25,364 nt of DNA, taken from Hydrogenothermaceae bacterium (lineage in GTDB: Bacteria > Aquificota > Aquificia > Aquificales > Hydrogenothermaceae). The DNA lies in NCBI GenBank assembly GCA_015490675.1, contig WFXI01000185.1, positions 1 to 25,364 on the forward strand, read 5' to 3'. The position numbers and the translations under genes are program-made. Position 1 is the first letter of the stretch, and the number at the start of each line of letters is the position of its first letter. The notes beneath the pieces are model-generated. The model ran no database searches and was not told where the DNA came from. It saw only the letters and a program-made list of their open reading frames with translations. Positions 7,850 through 15,250 of this stretch are shown here, piece by piece.

Positions 7850-8228
7850 CTTTAGCCTCCGCAATGACTTTAATGCTTTGTTTTCCTATTTCTAAGCTAA
7901 AAGGTGCATCATCTATTGGTGTTATTTTTGCAGTGTATCTAATACCTTCTTGGTATCTATTTACCTCTATCTCACAATCAAGAACTCTTGGGTCTTTTTC
8001 TATTTCTTCCTGAAGCTCATTTATAAACTCAAGAAGTGTTAAATCATCCATATCTGCGTTTAAATAATCAACCAAATCTATCCCGTAATCCGGGTGATGA
8101 AAATGAGAACTTTTTGTTGTTCTAATGCGGTTATAAATGTCCTGAATTAAAGTTTGATATTCATTTATTATCTTTAAATCTCCAGTGCCGTCTATTTGAA
8201 AATTTCCGTTTATTAGGTAGATGTCCAT
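7842..8228 (-). CDS. baseplate protein gpW / T4 gp25-like (128 aa)
   Basis: Belongs to the gp25/gpW lysozyme-like fold that joins baseplate wedges to the sheath; it is not an enzyme. Seen: INGNFQIDGTGDLKIINE at the N-terminus, a YNRIRTTK... HPDYGIDL stretch at about 35-55 (the normal family hallmark of a Y-G residue pair after a helix), and EIEKDPRVLDCEIEVNR later. The start is the ATG at 8228, one base after the stop of the spike gene and 7 nt after GGGG. The longer frame to 8270 is only an extension into the upstream gene. It stands in the usual gpV-gpW-gpJ order. Confidence 0.88.
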   Translation of the reverse strand: MDIYLINGNFQIDGTGDLKIINEYQTLIQDIYNRIRTTKSSHFHHPDYGIDLVDYLNADMDDLTLLEFINELQEEIEKDPRVLDCEIEVNRYQEGIRYTAKITPIDDAPFSLEIGKQSIKVIAEAKDE

Positions 8229-8229
8229 A

Positions 8230-8880
8230 TTAAGCCCCAACTGTTTGATTAGGTGGCGTGGTTGTATCATTTCCGTGTTTGTGTGTATGAGTATTAAAAG
8301 TGTTTCTTAAATCTGACAGATTTCCTTTATTTCCTGATAAATCAGCTATTTGCCCGCTGGCAATTATGTTTCCATTCACTTGCAGGTTTCCATTTATTAT
8401 AGTGTTTCCTGTTAGATTGTATTGTGAAGATTTAAGTTCTACTTTCCCATAATTTCCCTTCCATAGGTTTTTTATCTCTTCATTTTTGTTATTTGGCACA
8501 TATACATTTAAATCATCTTTTTTATGCTCTGGAATACTTGAAAAATATGGCAAAACTCCATCTATTACTGGATATGCCCAGCTTCCATATAAAAAGCTTA
8601 CCTTTACTATTGAGCCTACTGCAGGTAAAAAGAATATACCTCTGTTGTTTCCAATGCCTATTGATAATATCGGAACATCAGGGATAATAACTTCACTGTC
8701 AATGAAATTTCCTCCCTCATCAAGCATTAAAACCTGCACATCTGCAGAGTAGATACAGTTGTTAAAGTTTGCTTTTCCGTCAGTTTCATAAACTTTCACA
8801 ACTTTTCCAAGCACAGGAACAGCCGGTATACTGTCTTTTATGTAATTTTCAATTATTTGCTTTATCTGTTTGACCTGCAT
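8230..8880 (-). CDS. baseplate spike protein (gpV / Mu gp45-like, 216 aa)
   Basis: Membrane-piercing spike at the tail tip. The N-terminal half is an OB-like domain (GKVVKVYETDGKANF, then GIGNNRGIFFLPAVGSIVKV). Next comes a short beta-helix stretch (TGNTIINGNLQVNGNIIASG). The tip is TFNTHTHKHGNDTTTPPNQT, whose HxHxH pattern is the known iron-binding tip of spikes. The ATG at 8880 has GGAGG 9 nt upstream and lies 32 nt inside the end of the portal gene. The length is close to Mu gp45 and P2 gpV. Confidence 0.93.
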   Translation of the reverse strand: MQVKQIKQIIENYIKDSIPAVPVLGKVVKVYETDGKANFNNCIYSADVQVLMLDEGGNFIDSEVIIPDVPILSIGIGNNRGIFFLPAVGSIVKVSFLYGSWAYPVIDGVLPYFSSIPEHKKDDLNVYVPNNKNEEIKNLWKGNYGKVELKSSQYNLTGNTIINGNLQVNGNIIASGQIADLSGNKGNLSDLRNTFNTHTHKHGNDTTTPPNQTVGA

Positions 8881-10123
8881 TTTCGTATTCCTCCCAGTTA
8901 TTTGGAGTTGGTTCCTCTGTTTCATCGTTTATAATTTGAGGTAATACTTCCTTCATAAGCTCTTTTCCTTCTTCTGCTGTTATTATCCCTGCAGATACAA
9001 GCTGGCTTACGGATTTCGTGTATATTTCTATGTCTTTCTGGTCTGGTGGTTCAAGGTTTACCGTAGTTTCATAAGTTGAGAATTTATAGTTTTCAAACAT
9101 TTCAAGGGATTTTAGGATTAGTCTATTAGCTTCTTTTAACTTCTCTTTAAAAGTGCTTTGATACCTTTTTGTTTTACGAACTATCGGGTGCATTTGCATT
9201 TTTGTAGAAGCATAAGAAGATGGAGTATGAACTCCCATTAAAAATTCTGGAGTTTCACTTAAGATTACAATGTTGTAAAAAATAACTTCTAATAGAGTTT
9301 TTGCATCTGATGATATGTTTGTAGCTTCAAGGAATTTAACATCTTCATCTTTTCCTATTGTTAGCATTTTTTGTTTTTTCCAATCTTGCTTTTTTATTTG
9401 TTCTGCAAAGCCGTCTATATCTTCTACTTTTGCAACTGGCATAGGTTGTCCGTGATATTCAAAGTTTTTAACAGCAGACGAGAGAACTCTTTCATACTGG
9501 CTAATTAGGCTGTATACAGCCTCGTTTATATCTCCTGTTCCAAATAGCTCATTTGAAAACCTGTTATATGCTATGTGGACTACTGGAATTTCTTTTATAG
9601 GGTTTTCTATCTGGCTGTAGAGCTGTCCGTTCTGATAAATCTTTATGGTTTGTTTCGTGTATTCTTCCGTTATTTCGTAGGTTGGAGTGTTTTCTAAGTA
9701 AGATGGCAAAATGTGAAATATCCTGATTTTTTCATACTCTCTTATGTCTGTTGGCACTGGTATTATCTGGACTTTTGACGGGTAAATTTCTAATAAATCT
9801 ATCCCGTTCTTGTATCCTATCTTTAAATATGCATTTCCTGTTAGTGATGCGTCTCTTGCAAGGGTTATAAGTAGTTCGTAATTGTCCTGCCATATTTTGT
9901 TTAGGATATCTTCTGCCGTTTTATCTTCACATTCTATATTTGGGGGTTGTGGGAAAACAAAACTTGCTGTTATGTTTACTATTGCCTTTACAAACAAACT
10001 GTTTCTATAAAGCTCTTTTAAAACTTCCGGGTCAAGCTGGGTTAAATCATCTTCTGCAGAAAATAGATTTATTTCTACAAACTGGTATAGTCTTCTTATT
10101 GGTGAAAGAATTTTGCCAAACAT
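8849..10123 (-). CDS. portal protein (424 aa)
   Basis: Ring at the capsid vertex through which DNA passes. The features are those of the PBSX/lambda-type portal family: residues about 40-60 (LYRNSLFVKAIVNITASFVF), 85-105 (ELLITLARDASLTGNAYLKI), the central PVVHIAYNRFSNELFGTGD, and GVHTPSSYASTKMQMHP before the last long helix. The end is acidic and flexible (NDETEEPTPNNWEEYENAGQ). The start ATG overlaps the stop of the HTH gene by one base (TAATG), with AAGGAG upstream. It lies close to the terminase, as usual. Confidence 0.88.
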   Translation of the reverse strand: MFGKILSPIRRLYQFVEINLFSAEDDLTQLDPEVLKELYRNSLFVKAIVNITASFVFPQPPNIECEDKTAEDILNKIWQDNYELLITLARDASLTGNAYLKIGYKNGIDLLEIYPSKVQIIPVPTDIREYEKIRIFHILPSYLENTPTYEITEEYTKQTIKIYQNGQLYSQIENPIKEIPVVHIAYNRFSNELFGTGDINEAVYSLISQYERVLSSAVKNFEYHGQPMPVAKVEDIDGFAEQIKKQDWKKQKMLTIGKDEDVKFLEATNISSDAKTLLEVIFYNIVILSETPEFLMGVHTPSSYASTKMQMHPIVRKTKRYQSTFKEKLKEANRLILKSLEMFENYKFSTYETTVNLEPPDQKDIEIYTKSVSQLVSAGIITAEEGKELMKEVLPQIINDETEEPTPNNWEEYENAGQTDKANN

Positions 10124-10428
10124 TAGTCTAAACTCCTTGCCGCTAAAATTACTAAATCTTCAAAAGAGATTTTGCCGTTTTCTGTTGAAATTCTTCCCAT
10201 CCTTATGTGGTAATAGATGGTTTGCCTTGTAAGTCCCAGAACTTTGCTTGCTTCCTGTATAGTGTATTTTTCTTTAACTTCTCCTAATTTTTCCTTGCTT
10301 TTTTCTTTTACAAAACCTTCAAAATCAACAATAACAGCAGAGTTATAAACTTCTTTGAAAACCCTATTTATCCTTTCTTTTGCTCTTATAAGGTCAAAAA
10401 GTAGTTCCTTCTTTTTTTCTTCTGTCAT
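10123..10428 (-). CDS. small HTH protein between terminase and portal, possible small terminase or regulator (101 aa)
   Basis: The C-terminal half holds an excisionase/MerR-type helix-turn-helix: YTIQEASKVLGLTRQTIYYH, then IRMGRISTENGKISFEDL (HTH_17-like). The N-terminal half is a charged helix. Because it lies between large terminase and portal, a DNA-recognition role in packaging is the obvious guess, but a small terminase is usually upstream of the large subunit, so a late transcription regulator is also possible. GGGGG stands 6 nt before the ATG. Its end overlaps the portal start by one base. Confidence 0.75.
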   Translation of the reverse strand: MTEEKKKELLFDLIRAKERINRVFKEVYNSAVIVDFEGFVKEKSKEKLGEVKEKYTIQEASKVLGLTRQTIYYHIRMGRISTENGKISFEDLVILAARSLD

Positions 10429-10430
10429 AG

Positions 10431-11954
10431 CTATCCCCCAAGAACCTTTTCAAAAATGTCAAAGTCTAAGAATTTAGGTTTTTGCCTTGATTTGCTTTCA
10501 AAATCTCTCACAGCATAAGCGAGAGCATCTGGAAGGTCATCATGCCCTTTAGGAAATTCTTCTAACTGCTCTAATAATAGATTTTGATTTTCTCTAAACA
10601 GTATTAAACCGTTTTCTATAAGTGGTTCTAAGGACTTAATTCTGACCTCTTTAGGAGCAGATGATTTTACAGGTTTTATTGGTAGATGAACTCCCTGCCT
10701 TGAAGCTTCTCTCATTACAGTATTTTTATACTGCTCTTGAAATATTTGTGCTTCAAATATGATTTTTTTAGGTCTGTAAAATTCGTATTTTTCAATAAGC
10801 TTCTTAATAAACTGTAGGTCAGAAATTCTTTCTCCATAGGCATCCAGCACATAATAAAGACCTGTATCTTTATCTTTTCCTACGGTAACTATTGCTGAGT
10901 AGTCTCCATCTTTTTTCCCTGTAGCAGGGTCAACACCCATAATAACTTCAAGCTTTTTATTCCATATATCTTCAATGTTGTAAAACCTGAACCATTCTTT
11001 TTTGAAAATTACATCTTCTTCTGAGCGAGGTCTGTTCCTGTATTCCTGAGCAAAAGCAGTGGAACCTATTTGTTGTTCTTTTTTTCTAAGTCTTTCTAAA
11101 TCCCAGTAGCTTTCCCAGAGAGCTCTCCAGTTTCCATTCTTATCCTTAAAAGGTGTTGCGAAAAATACAGCGAACCATTCATTATGTTTTCCTTCTTCAT
11201 ATTCTTTAAGTAGCCTGCTGGGTAAATCATCGTGGTGCTGTATTGTATTCGTGAAAATTACAAAAGCATCTCTATCTGCCATAGGCAAAACAGCCCTTTT
11301 GAAACGGTTATAAATTTTTCTTCTTTTGGTTGCACTTTCTGCATCTTGGTCTTTTATAAGGTCATCACAGAGAATGAGGTCTGGTCTTTTTGCTCCTTTT
11401 CTTGACCCCCTAATTCTTCCGTCAATCCCTCTTGCTGATATAGAAACTCCATTTTTAAACTTTATGTAATCTGTTCTCCAAGGAGAACCTTCCAGTTCTC
11501 CAAAATCCTCAAGAAGCCGTTCGTTTTCCTCAACTTCAAGTTTTATATTTTCAAGTATCTCTTTAGCAGCATCTCCTGAAGAAGCAATAACCATAATGGT
11601 TTTATGTTTTCCAAAAATAGCGTTCCATAAAAGGTAAGCTTCTGCTCTTGTTGTTTTTCCGTGTCCTCTTGGTTCTATATTGATTATTCCCTTTATATTC
11701 TTTTTTGGAATTAAATACTTCCAAATCTCAGGTTCTGTCCATTCTTTTAACTTCTCAACAAGCTCTGGAGTAGCGTTTCTTGTATTAAAGAGTTCAATTA
11801 AAAGCTTTTGATAAGGAGCTGGCTCTGAATAAAATTTATGGGAAAGGTAATAGTTACAAAAAAACCAGAAATCATTCTCTGCTTTCTTTTTTCTTTCTGA
11901 TTTATCAGAGCTATCCTCTATTTGAAAGATGTCCTCTTTTACAAAGCTACTCAT
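10431..11954 (-). CDS. terminase large subunit (507 aa)
   Basis: Motor and nuclease that packages phage DNA. The ATPase domain has the Walker A variant EPRGHGKTT (about residues 94-102) and Walker B LILCDD (193-198), followed by a coupling motif near FVIFTNTIQHHDD. The nuclease domain (RNase H-like) shows VDPATG (D342), IIFEAQ (E401) and HDDLPDALAYA (D472, D473, D476). The large size and the motif set match Mu gp28/Terminase_6-type subunits. The start ATG overlaps the end of the 45-aa gene by 8 nt, and no strong ribosome site precedes it, so it probably depends on translation of that tiny gene. Confidence 0.95.
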   Translation of the reverse strand: MSSFVKEDIFQIEDSSDKSERKKKAENDFWFFCNYYLSHKFYSEPAPYQKLLIELFNTRNATPELVEKLKEWTEPEIWKYLIPKKNIKGIINIEPRGHGKTTRAEAYLLWNAIFGKHKTIMVIASSGDAAKEILENIKLEVEENERLLEDFGELEGSPWRTDYIKFKNGVSISARGIDGRIRGSRKGAKRPDLILCDDLIKDQDAESATKRRKIYNRFKRAVLPMADRDAFVIFTNTIQHHDDLPSRLLKEYEEGKHNEWFAVFFATPFKDKNGNWRALWESYWDLERLRKKEQQIGSTAFAQEYRNRPRSEEDVIFKKEWFRFYNIEDIWNKKLEVIMGVDPATGKKDGDYSAIVTVGKDKDTGLYYVLDAYGERISDLQFIKKLIEKYEFYRPKKIIFEAQIFQEQYKNTVMREASRQGVHLPIKPVKSSAPKEVRIKSLEPLIENGLILFRENQNLLLEQLEEFPKGHDDLPDALAYAVRDFESKSRQKPKFLDFDIFEKVLGG

Positions 11955-12084
11955 CTATTCCCATTAATGCTTTTAGTTTTTCGTTTTCCAGTTCCTCCAG
12001 ATACATAGCCTGTGAAGCTCTTTTTTTAAAGGTTTCCCAGTCCTGCGGAATGTGTTTAAAGTGCTTTAGTATAAGTGTTTCCAT
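11947..12084 (-). CDS. 45-residue micro-gene upstream of terminase
   Basis: A short frame from ATG 12084 to TAG 11947: METLILKHFKHIPQDW, then KKRASQAMYLEELENEKL, ending KALMGIDE. The TAG falls inside the terminase start (GATGAGTAG), the same overlapping junction used by other genes here. The product is a helical, amphipathic small protein of unknown function. The start lies in the loop of an 11-bp inverted repeat (12036-12097) with no clear ribosome site. The gene is supported by the gap it fills and by the overlap, not by homology. Confidence 0.6.
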   Translation of the reverse strand: METLILKHFKHIPQDWETFKKRASQAMYLEELENEKLKALMGIDE

Positions 12085-12097
12085 TTGCAGGACTGGG
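12036..12097. repeat. perfect 11-bp inverted repeat with 40-nt loop around the start of the 45-aa gene
   Basis: CCCAGTCCTGC (12036-12046) and GCAGGACTGGG (12087-12097). On minus-strand RNA the stem ends 2 nt before the micro-gene ATG and closes again about 40 nt inside its frame. The GC-rich stem is unusual in this AT-rich sequence. On the plus strand it is followed by TTTTTG. It may regulate translation of the micro-gene and terminase. Confidence 0.7.
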
Positions 12098-12107
12098 TTT
12101 TTGTAAA

Positions 12108-12386
12108 TTAGTTTTTTTGTTCTTCTACCTCTCTTACAATCGCATCTGTCGTAAGTCCAAGTCTTTCTAAAATCTTGTTAATTAAAGAAAGCTTGGCAAA
12201 AGGATATTTTTCAAAGGCTTTTTCTACTTCTTCTTTGTTTAAAACTGTTTCGTTATAGATAAGTTCCTGTGCTTTTGCTGGGTCTTTTGTTATCTGGCTC
12301 ATAAATGCACTTGCTACAGCTGTAGATGGAACTTTACATTTTGCAACTATTTGTTGATTTCCAAGTTGTAAAATTACTTCAAACAT
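12108..12386 (-). CDS. small head-region protein of unknown function (92 aa)
   Basis: Not recognised. The protein begins MFEVILQLGNQQIVAKCKVP and continues as a helical domain (AFMSQITKDPAKAQELIYNE, EKAFEKYPFAKLSLINKILE). Its location right after the major capsid gene and before the terminase suggests a head accessory protein or connector. AAGGAGG lies 7-8 nt before the ATG, so it is well translated. It is separated from the micro-gene by 23 nt. An assembly-chaperone role is possible but not shown. Confidence 0.7.
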   Translation of the reverse strand: MFEVILQLGNQQIVAKCKVPSTAVASAFMSQITKDPAKAQELIYNETVLNKEEVEKAFEKYPFAKLSLINKILERLGLTTDAIVREVEEQKN

Positions 12387-12397
12387 TCTCAGCCTCC

Positions 12398-13378
12398 TTA
12401 CTGAATATTAAGTTTTAATCCGTAATCTGTAGAAAGGATTACACCGTTAAACCTTTCACTGAATACAATCTCAACCTCAAGGGTTTCTATTCTAAAGTTC
12501 TGGTCTGCTTTGAAAGGTTGTCTTATTTGGGCATACTGGTCAGCTTTTCCAACTACCATAAATGCTGGGTCATCTGCTGACAGGTGAATTGTATCTATGA
12601 TTTCGTAATTAAATCTCAGTCTTTTTCCTCTTTGGGCTTTTACTAAGCTGTCAACTTTTGCCTGTTCAAAGATTTCTGCCTGTTCTGGAGAGCATACGAT
12701 GTAAATTGTTTTCCCAACAAGGTCAGCTTTTATGTTTCTTTTTAGCTGTGCGTAAGCATTGTTAAGTGAGCTTATTACTTTGTCATAAGAGGTGGTGTCA
12801 ATGTTTACAGACTTATAGCTTTGATTTGCAAGAAGTGAGTAGAAAAATCCTGCCTTGTTGTTTAAAAATTCTCTTTTTGAGACTTGTATAAGATTTGTTA
12901 TCTGGAAAACCTTATTATCATCAAACCAGCTTCTCGGGAACCTTACACCTGCCGCCCATGTTATGTTTTTGACAGTTATTTCATCTCCAGATATTCCACT
13001 TAAGAACTCAACTTCTTCCCCTTCTGAAATCTTTTTGATAGTAATAGCCTGTTTTACCCTTTGATAAATCTCGGCTTCGCTATCTGAAGGTATAGAGGTA
13101 AATATTCTTAAATATCTTGTGTCTGTTTCTGGAAGTATGTCATCTACTCTAACAACTTTAGGCTTTTGAGGCTGTGTTATAAACGATGGAGCCTGTGAAG
13201 CTAAGTTTGCCTGTAGTTTTTGTTCTATGTATTTTCTGCCTTCCTCATAAGTAAGTGGTGTTTTCTCATCATAAACTCCTGCTTGCATATAGCTTGAAAG
13301 TCCATCTGCAAAAAGAGCCATAAGTTTTGGATTTCTAATTACTTCACTTGGTGTGTGTTTATGAAAGAAATTTAACAT
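12398..13378 (-). CDS. major capsid protein, HK97 fold (326 aa)
   Basis: Shell subunit of the head. An N-terminal helical part (residues about 1-85) leads into beta-rich RYLRIFTSIPSDSEAEI, then the region GDEITVKNITWAAGVRFPRSWFDDN, resembling Mu gpT-type or HK97-fold capsid proteins. The middle carries DLVGKTIYIVCSPEQAEIF, an A-domain-like segment, and the C-terminus FSERFNGVILSTDYGLKLN ends in strands typical of the fold. It lies directly after decoration and protease/scaffold genes, the canonical order. The intergenic gaps are short (18 nt) with a GGAGG site. It has no obvious cleaved delta domain. Confidence 0.88.
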   Translation of the reverse strand: MLNFFHKHTPSEVIRNPKLMALFADGLSSYMQAGVYDEKTPLTYEEGRKYIEQKLQANLASQAPSFITQPQKPKVVRVDDILPETDTRYLRIFTSIPSDSEAEIYQRVKQAITIKKISEGEEVEFLSGISGDEITVKNITWAAGVRFPRSWFDDNKVFQITNLIQVSKREFLNNKAGFFYSLLANQSYKSVNIDTTSYDKVISSLNNAYAQLKRNIKADLVGKTIYIVCSPEQAEIFEQAKVDSLVKAQRGKRLRFNYEIIDTIHLSADDPAFMVVGKADQYAQIRQPFKADQNFRIETLEVEIVFSERFNGVILSTDYGLKLNIQ

Positions 13379-13396
13379 CTTTTACTAACCTCCTTT

Positions 13397-13735
13397 TTAG
13401 TAGTAGAACGGATTTAGTTTGATTAAGAGTTCTTTTTGTCCTGCTGGTTTGTCTTCTAATGCTTTACCGATTAAAATTTCTCCAGAAGTTCCTGTAGCCT
13501 TATTAACCTTTCCTGATGCGTAGACCACTTTATCGCCTTTGTTTATGGCTACTGTTGGGTCAGAAGCTTCTACTTTTACAGCACCTTCAATAATTAATAC
13601 GCCATCTTCACCGTTTTTGACTGTTTTGTAAACTACTCCGTAAAATCCATCTGCGTTAATAAGTGAACCGCCTTTTATTTCTGAGCCTGTGTTGTTAACA
13701 AATGCTATTCTGTCTCCTTCTTTTACTTTTGCCAT
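13397..13735 (-). CDS. capsid decoration protein, DUF2190-like (112 aa)
   Basis: Small beta-barrel protein that would stud or stabilise the capsid surface. Seen: EGDRIAFVNNTGSEIKGGSL, then YGVVYKTVKNGEDGVLIIEG, VEASDPTVAINKGDKVVYAS and GEILIGKALEDKPAGQKELL. This pattern of a hydrophobic barrel with NNTG and KGD turns is the DUF2190 family, found next to major capsid genes in many Mu-like and siphophages. GGAGG precedes the ATG. It lies between protease/scaffold and capsid, as expected. Confidence 0.85.
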   Translation of the reverse strand: MAKVKEGDRIAFVNNTGSEIKGGSLINADGFYGVVYKTVKNGEDGVLIIEGAVKVEASDPTVAINKGDKVVYASGKVNKATGTSGEILIGKALEDKPAGQKELLIKLNPFYY

Positions 13736-13749
13736 TTTGATTTACCTCC

Positions 13750-14067
13750 TTAGATGATTAAAAATGGATTTGTTTGATTTTGGTTTGTTTCTGGAGCAGG
13801 TGTGTTGAAAGTCGGAACCTGTGTTGCCTGTAGTTTTTTGTATTCCTCTACAAGCTTGTCTACTGCTTCTTTTGTAGTTGCCACTTCAATTGCTGGTTTT
13901 GCAAGTGCCTGTAGATGTTGTGGAATTTCTGCAAGTTTTTCTGCCTTATAGGCTGATAGTTTGAGCTGGTTTAGTTCCTGCTCCTTTGCTTCAAGCTTTT
14001 TTTGAAGCTCGTCAAGCTGTGCTTTGAGCTTTGCGTTTTCTTCCTGTAGTTTTTTTAGCTCGTCCAT
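13750..14067 (-). CDS. nested in-frame scaffold protein (105 aa)
   Basis: Inside the protease gene an ATG at 14067 (residue 172, MDELKKLQEENAKL) is preceded by AAAGGAGG at 14076-14083 with 8 nt spacing, one of the strongest ribosome sites in the window and not needed for the full-length product. It would yield only the coiled coil and C-terminal tail. Mu makes its scaffold (gene Z) and lambda makes Nu3 in just this way, from an internal start of the protease gene. Confidence 0.75.
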   Translation of the reverse strand: MDELKKLQEENAKLKAQLDELQKKLEAKEQELNQLKLSAYKAEKLAEIPQHLQALAKPAIEVATTKEAVDKLVEEYKKLQATQVPTFNTPAPETNQNQTNPFLII

Positions 14068-14580
14068 CTGTTTTTCCTCCTTTTTATTTGAATTTTTTGC
14101 ATCAAGTCTTTTTGTATCTGGAGATGCTCCCTGTATTACAAGGGATAGTTCTTTTACTTCAAAGTCTGTTATTAAAAGTCCGTTTTCTGTTTCTTCATAA
14201 GCTTTGATATACCCACCTACAGATACCTGATTGATAGGAGAAGGTTTTAGTTTGATTAAGGAAATTAGCTTTTCTTCTGTTTTTGGAATTTTCACTGTGG
14301 CAATTAGTGTGTCTTCTTCTACTTTTGCAGATGATACTACTCCAACTATGTTTGAAACACTTTCGTAATGGTCTTGTAAAACAGGTTTGCCAACTATACT
14401 GTCTTTTATTTTGTTTACAGCTTCCAGTGTGAAAACTGTTGTGGCAGGTTCCCCGTTAACTTCTGGTGTCATTGTTGAGCTTGCTCTTAAAACTACAAAA
14501 GGAACCTCAACGGCTTCTTCTGTTTCTGTAAGGCTATATTTGTCATTTGTAAAAGCTTTTAAAATAAGATTTTTCCCCAT
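13750..14580 (-). CDS. head maturation protease fused to scaffold (276 aa)
   Basis: Role analogous to Mu gpI: the N-terminal protease (about 1-155) matures the prohead, and the C-terminal scaffold guides assembly. The likely protease residues are H71 (in VLQDHYES) and S120 (in INQVSVGGYI), the His/Ser pattern of herpes-assemblin-like phage proteases; ELSLVIQGASP follows at about 144. Residues about 172-215 are a strong coiled coil, and the tail is Pro/Gln/Thr-rich ending NPFLII, as in scaffold tails that bind the capsid. The start ATG has GGAG 7 nt upstream and stands at the head of the late operon, 26 nt after the likely RNA start of promoter copy C. A nested scaffold start is listed separately. 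Confidence 0.85.
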   Translation of the reverse strand: MGKNLILKAFTNDKYSLTETEEAVEVPFVVLRASSTMTPEVNGEPATTVFTLEAVNKIKDSIVGKPVLQDHYESVSNIVGVVSSAKVEEDTLIATVKIPKTEEKLISLIKLKPSPINQVSVGGYIKAYEETENGLLITDFEVKELSLVIQGASPDTKRLDAKNSNKKEEKQMDELKKLQEENAKLKAQLDELQKKLEAKEQELNQLKLSAYKAEKLAEIPQHLQALAKPAIEVATTKEAVDKLVEEYKKLQATQVPTFNTPAPETNQNQTNPFLII

Positions 14581-14612
14581 TTTTGTTCTCCAGATTTTTA
14601 TTCATAGGAACT

Positions 14613-14656
14613 ATTTTGTGTAAAAAAAATTCAAATTTGTTTTACATTTTTTACAA
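14613..14656 (-). promoter_or_regulatory. late promoter-like element, copy C (identical to copy A)
   Basis: Lies in the 89-nt gap between the 174-aa gene and the protease/scaffold gene, with the -10-like hexamer CAAAAT at 14613-14618 and an expected RNA start near 14606. The 45 bases 14612-14656 are identical to 3866-3910. In Mu, the late promoter PI stands at the corresponding gene. It is the only copy that does not overlap a coding sequence. Confidence 0.7.
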
Positions 14657-14669
14657 ATTTGCATTTTTG

Positions 14670-15194
14670 TTATAAAACTTTTTTCCAGTGCTCCAGTGGC
14701 AGGTAAATTCTTAGTTCCATTCCTTTTTTCTTGTTGAAGTTTAAAATTACGCCTTTGTCAAAAAGTGTTGATACATCTGTTTCATAAAAGCTTGCTGATA
14801 AGTGGTGATAAACTTCTACTCTGATTTTTTGTAGTTTAAATGCTTGGTGTAAAAATTGAATTAGATAATAAGGCATTCCAAAGCCTTTGAGGCTGTAAAA
14901 AAATGCGTTTTGTGGTTTTCTTTCTTCTTTGATTAATGTTTTTGTGTAAAAGTCAAACCTGCCGATTTTCCGTTCCTTTCTTTTGCCTGCTTTGGGAAGA
15001 TGGATATAGCAATGTCCACTTACTGTGATTATGTATTCTGTGCCGTGTATATCTGTAAACTTATAAGGCAAGGTTATTCTTTGTGTTTTTGCTTGCTCTA
15101 TAAGAGATTTTAAATACTGTAGTTGCTCTTCTGAAAGCTCGGCTATAATATCTAATAGCTGGTTTACTTTTTCTTTTTGTTTTTCTGTTATCAT
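14670..15194 (-). CDS. protein of unknown function at the end of the early/middle operon (174 aa)
   Basis: Not recognised. An N-terminal helical hairpin (QLLDIIAELSEEQLQYLKSL) is followed by a beta-rich region with a GTEYIITVSGHCYIHLPKAG phrase and a basic segment (KRKERKIGRFDFY), then a helix and a strand-rich end (ELRIYLPLEHWKKVL). The basic beta domain could bind nucleic acid. Its position just before the late promoter is where Mu has its late activator C and other middle genes, so a role in the early-late switch can be considered, but no HTH is visible. GAGG precedes the ATG. Confidence 0.7.
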   Translation of the reverse strand: MITEKQKEKVNQLLDIIAELSEEQLQYLKSLIEQAKTQRITLPYKFTDIHGTEYIITVSGHCYIHLPKAGKRKERKIGRFDFYTKTLIKEERKPQNAFFYSLKGFGMPYYLIQFLHQAFKLQKIRVEVYHHLSASFYETDVSTLFDKGVILNFNKKKGMELRIYLPLEHWKKVL

Positions 15195-15222
15195 CGCTTT
15201 ATCCTCGCATTGGTAGAGGGGT

Positions 15223-15249
15223 AGGGGCTAAAAATAGCCCCTCTTTTTT
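15223..15249 (+). terminator. intrinsic terminator on the plus strand inside the minus-strand operon
   Basis: AGGGGCTA, 4-nt loop AAAA, TAGCCCCT, then CTTTTTTA. The 8-bp GC-rich stem and T-run fit an intrinsic terminator reading rightward, against the phage operon. On the minus strand it still forms a hairpin in the 56-nt gap before the 174-aa gene but has no T-run after it. It may block antisense RNA or act as an RNA processing site. Confidence 0.65.
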
Positions 15250-15250
15250 A

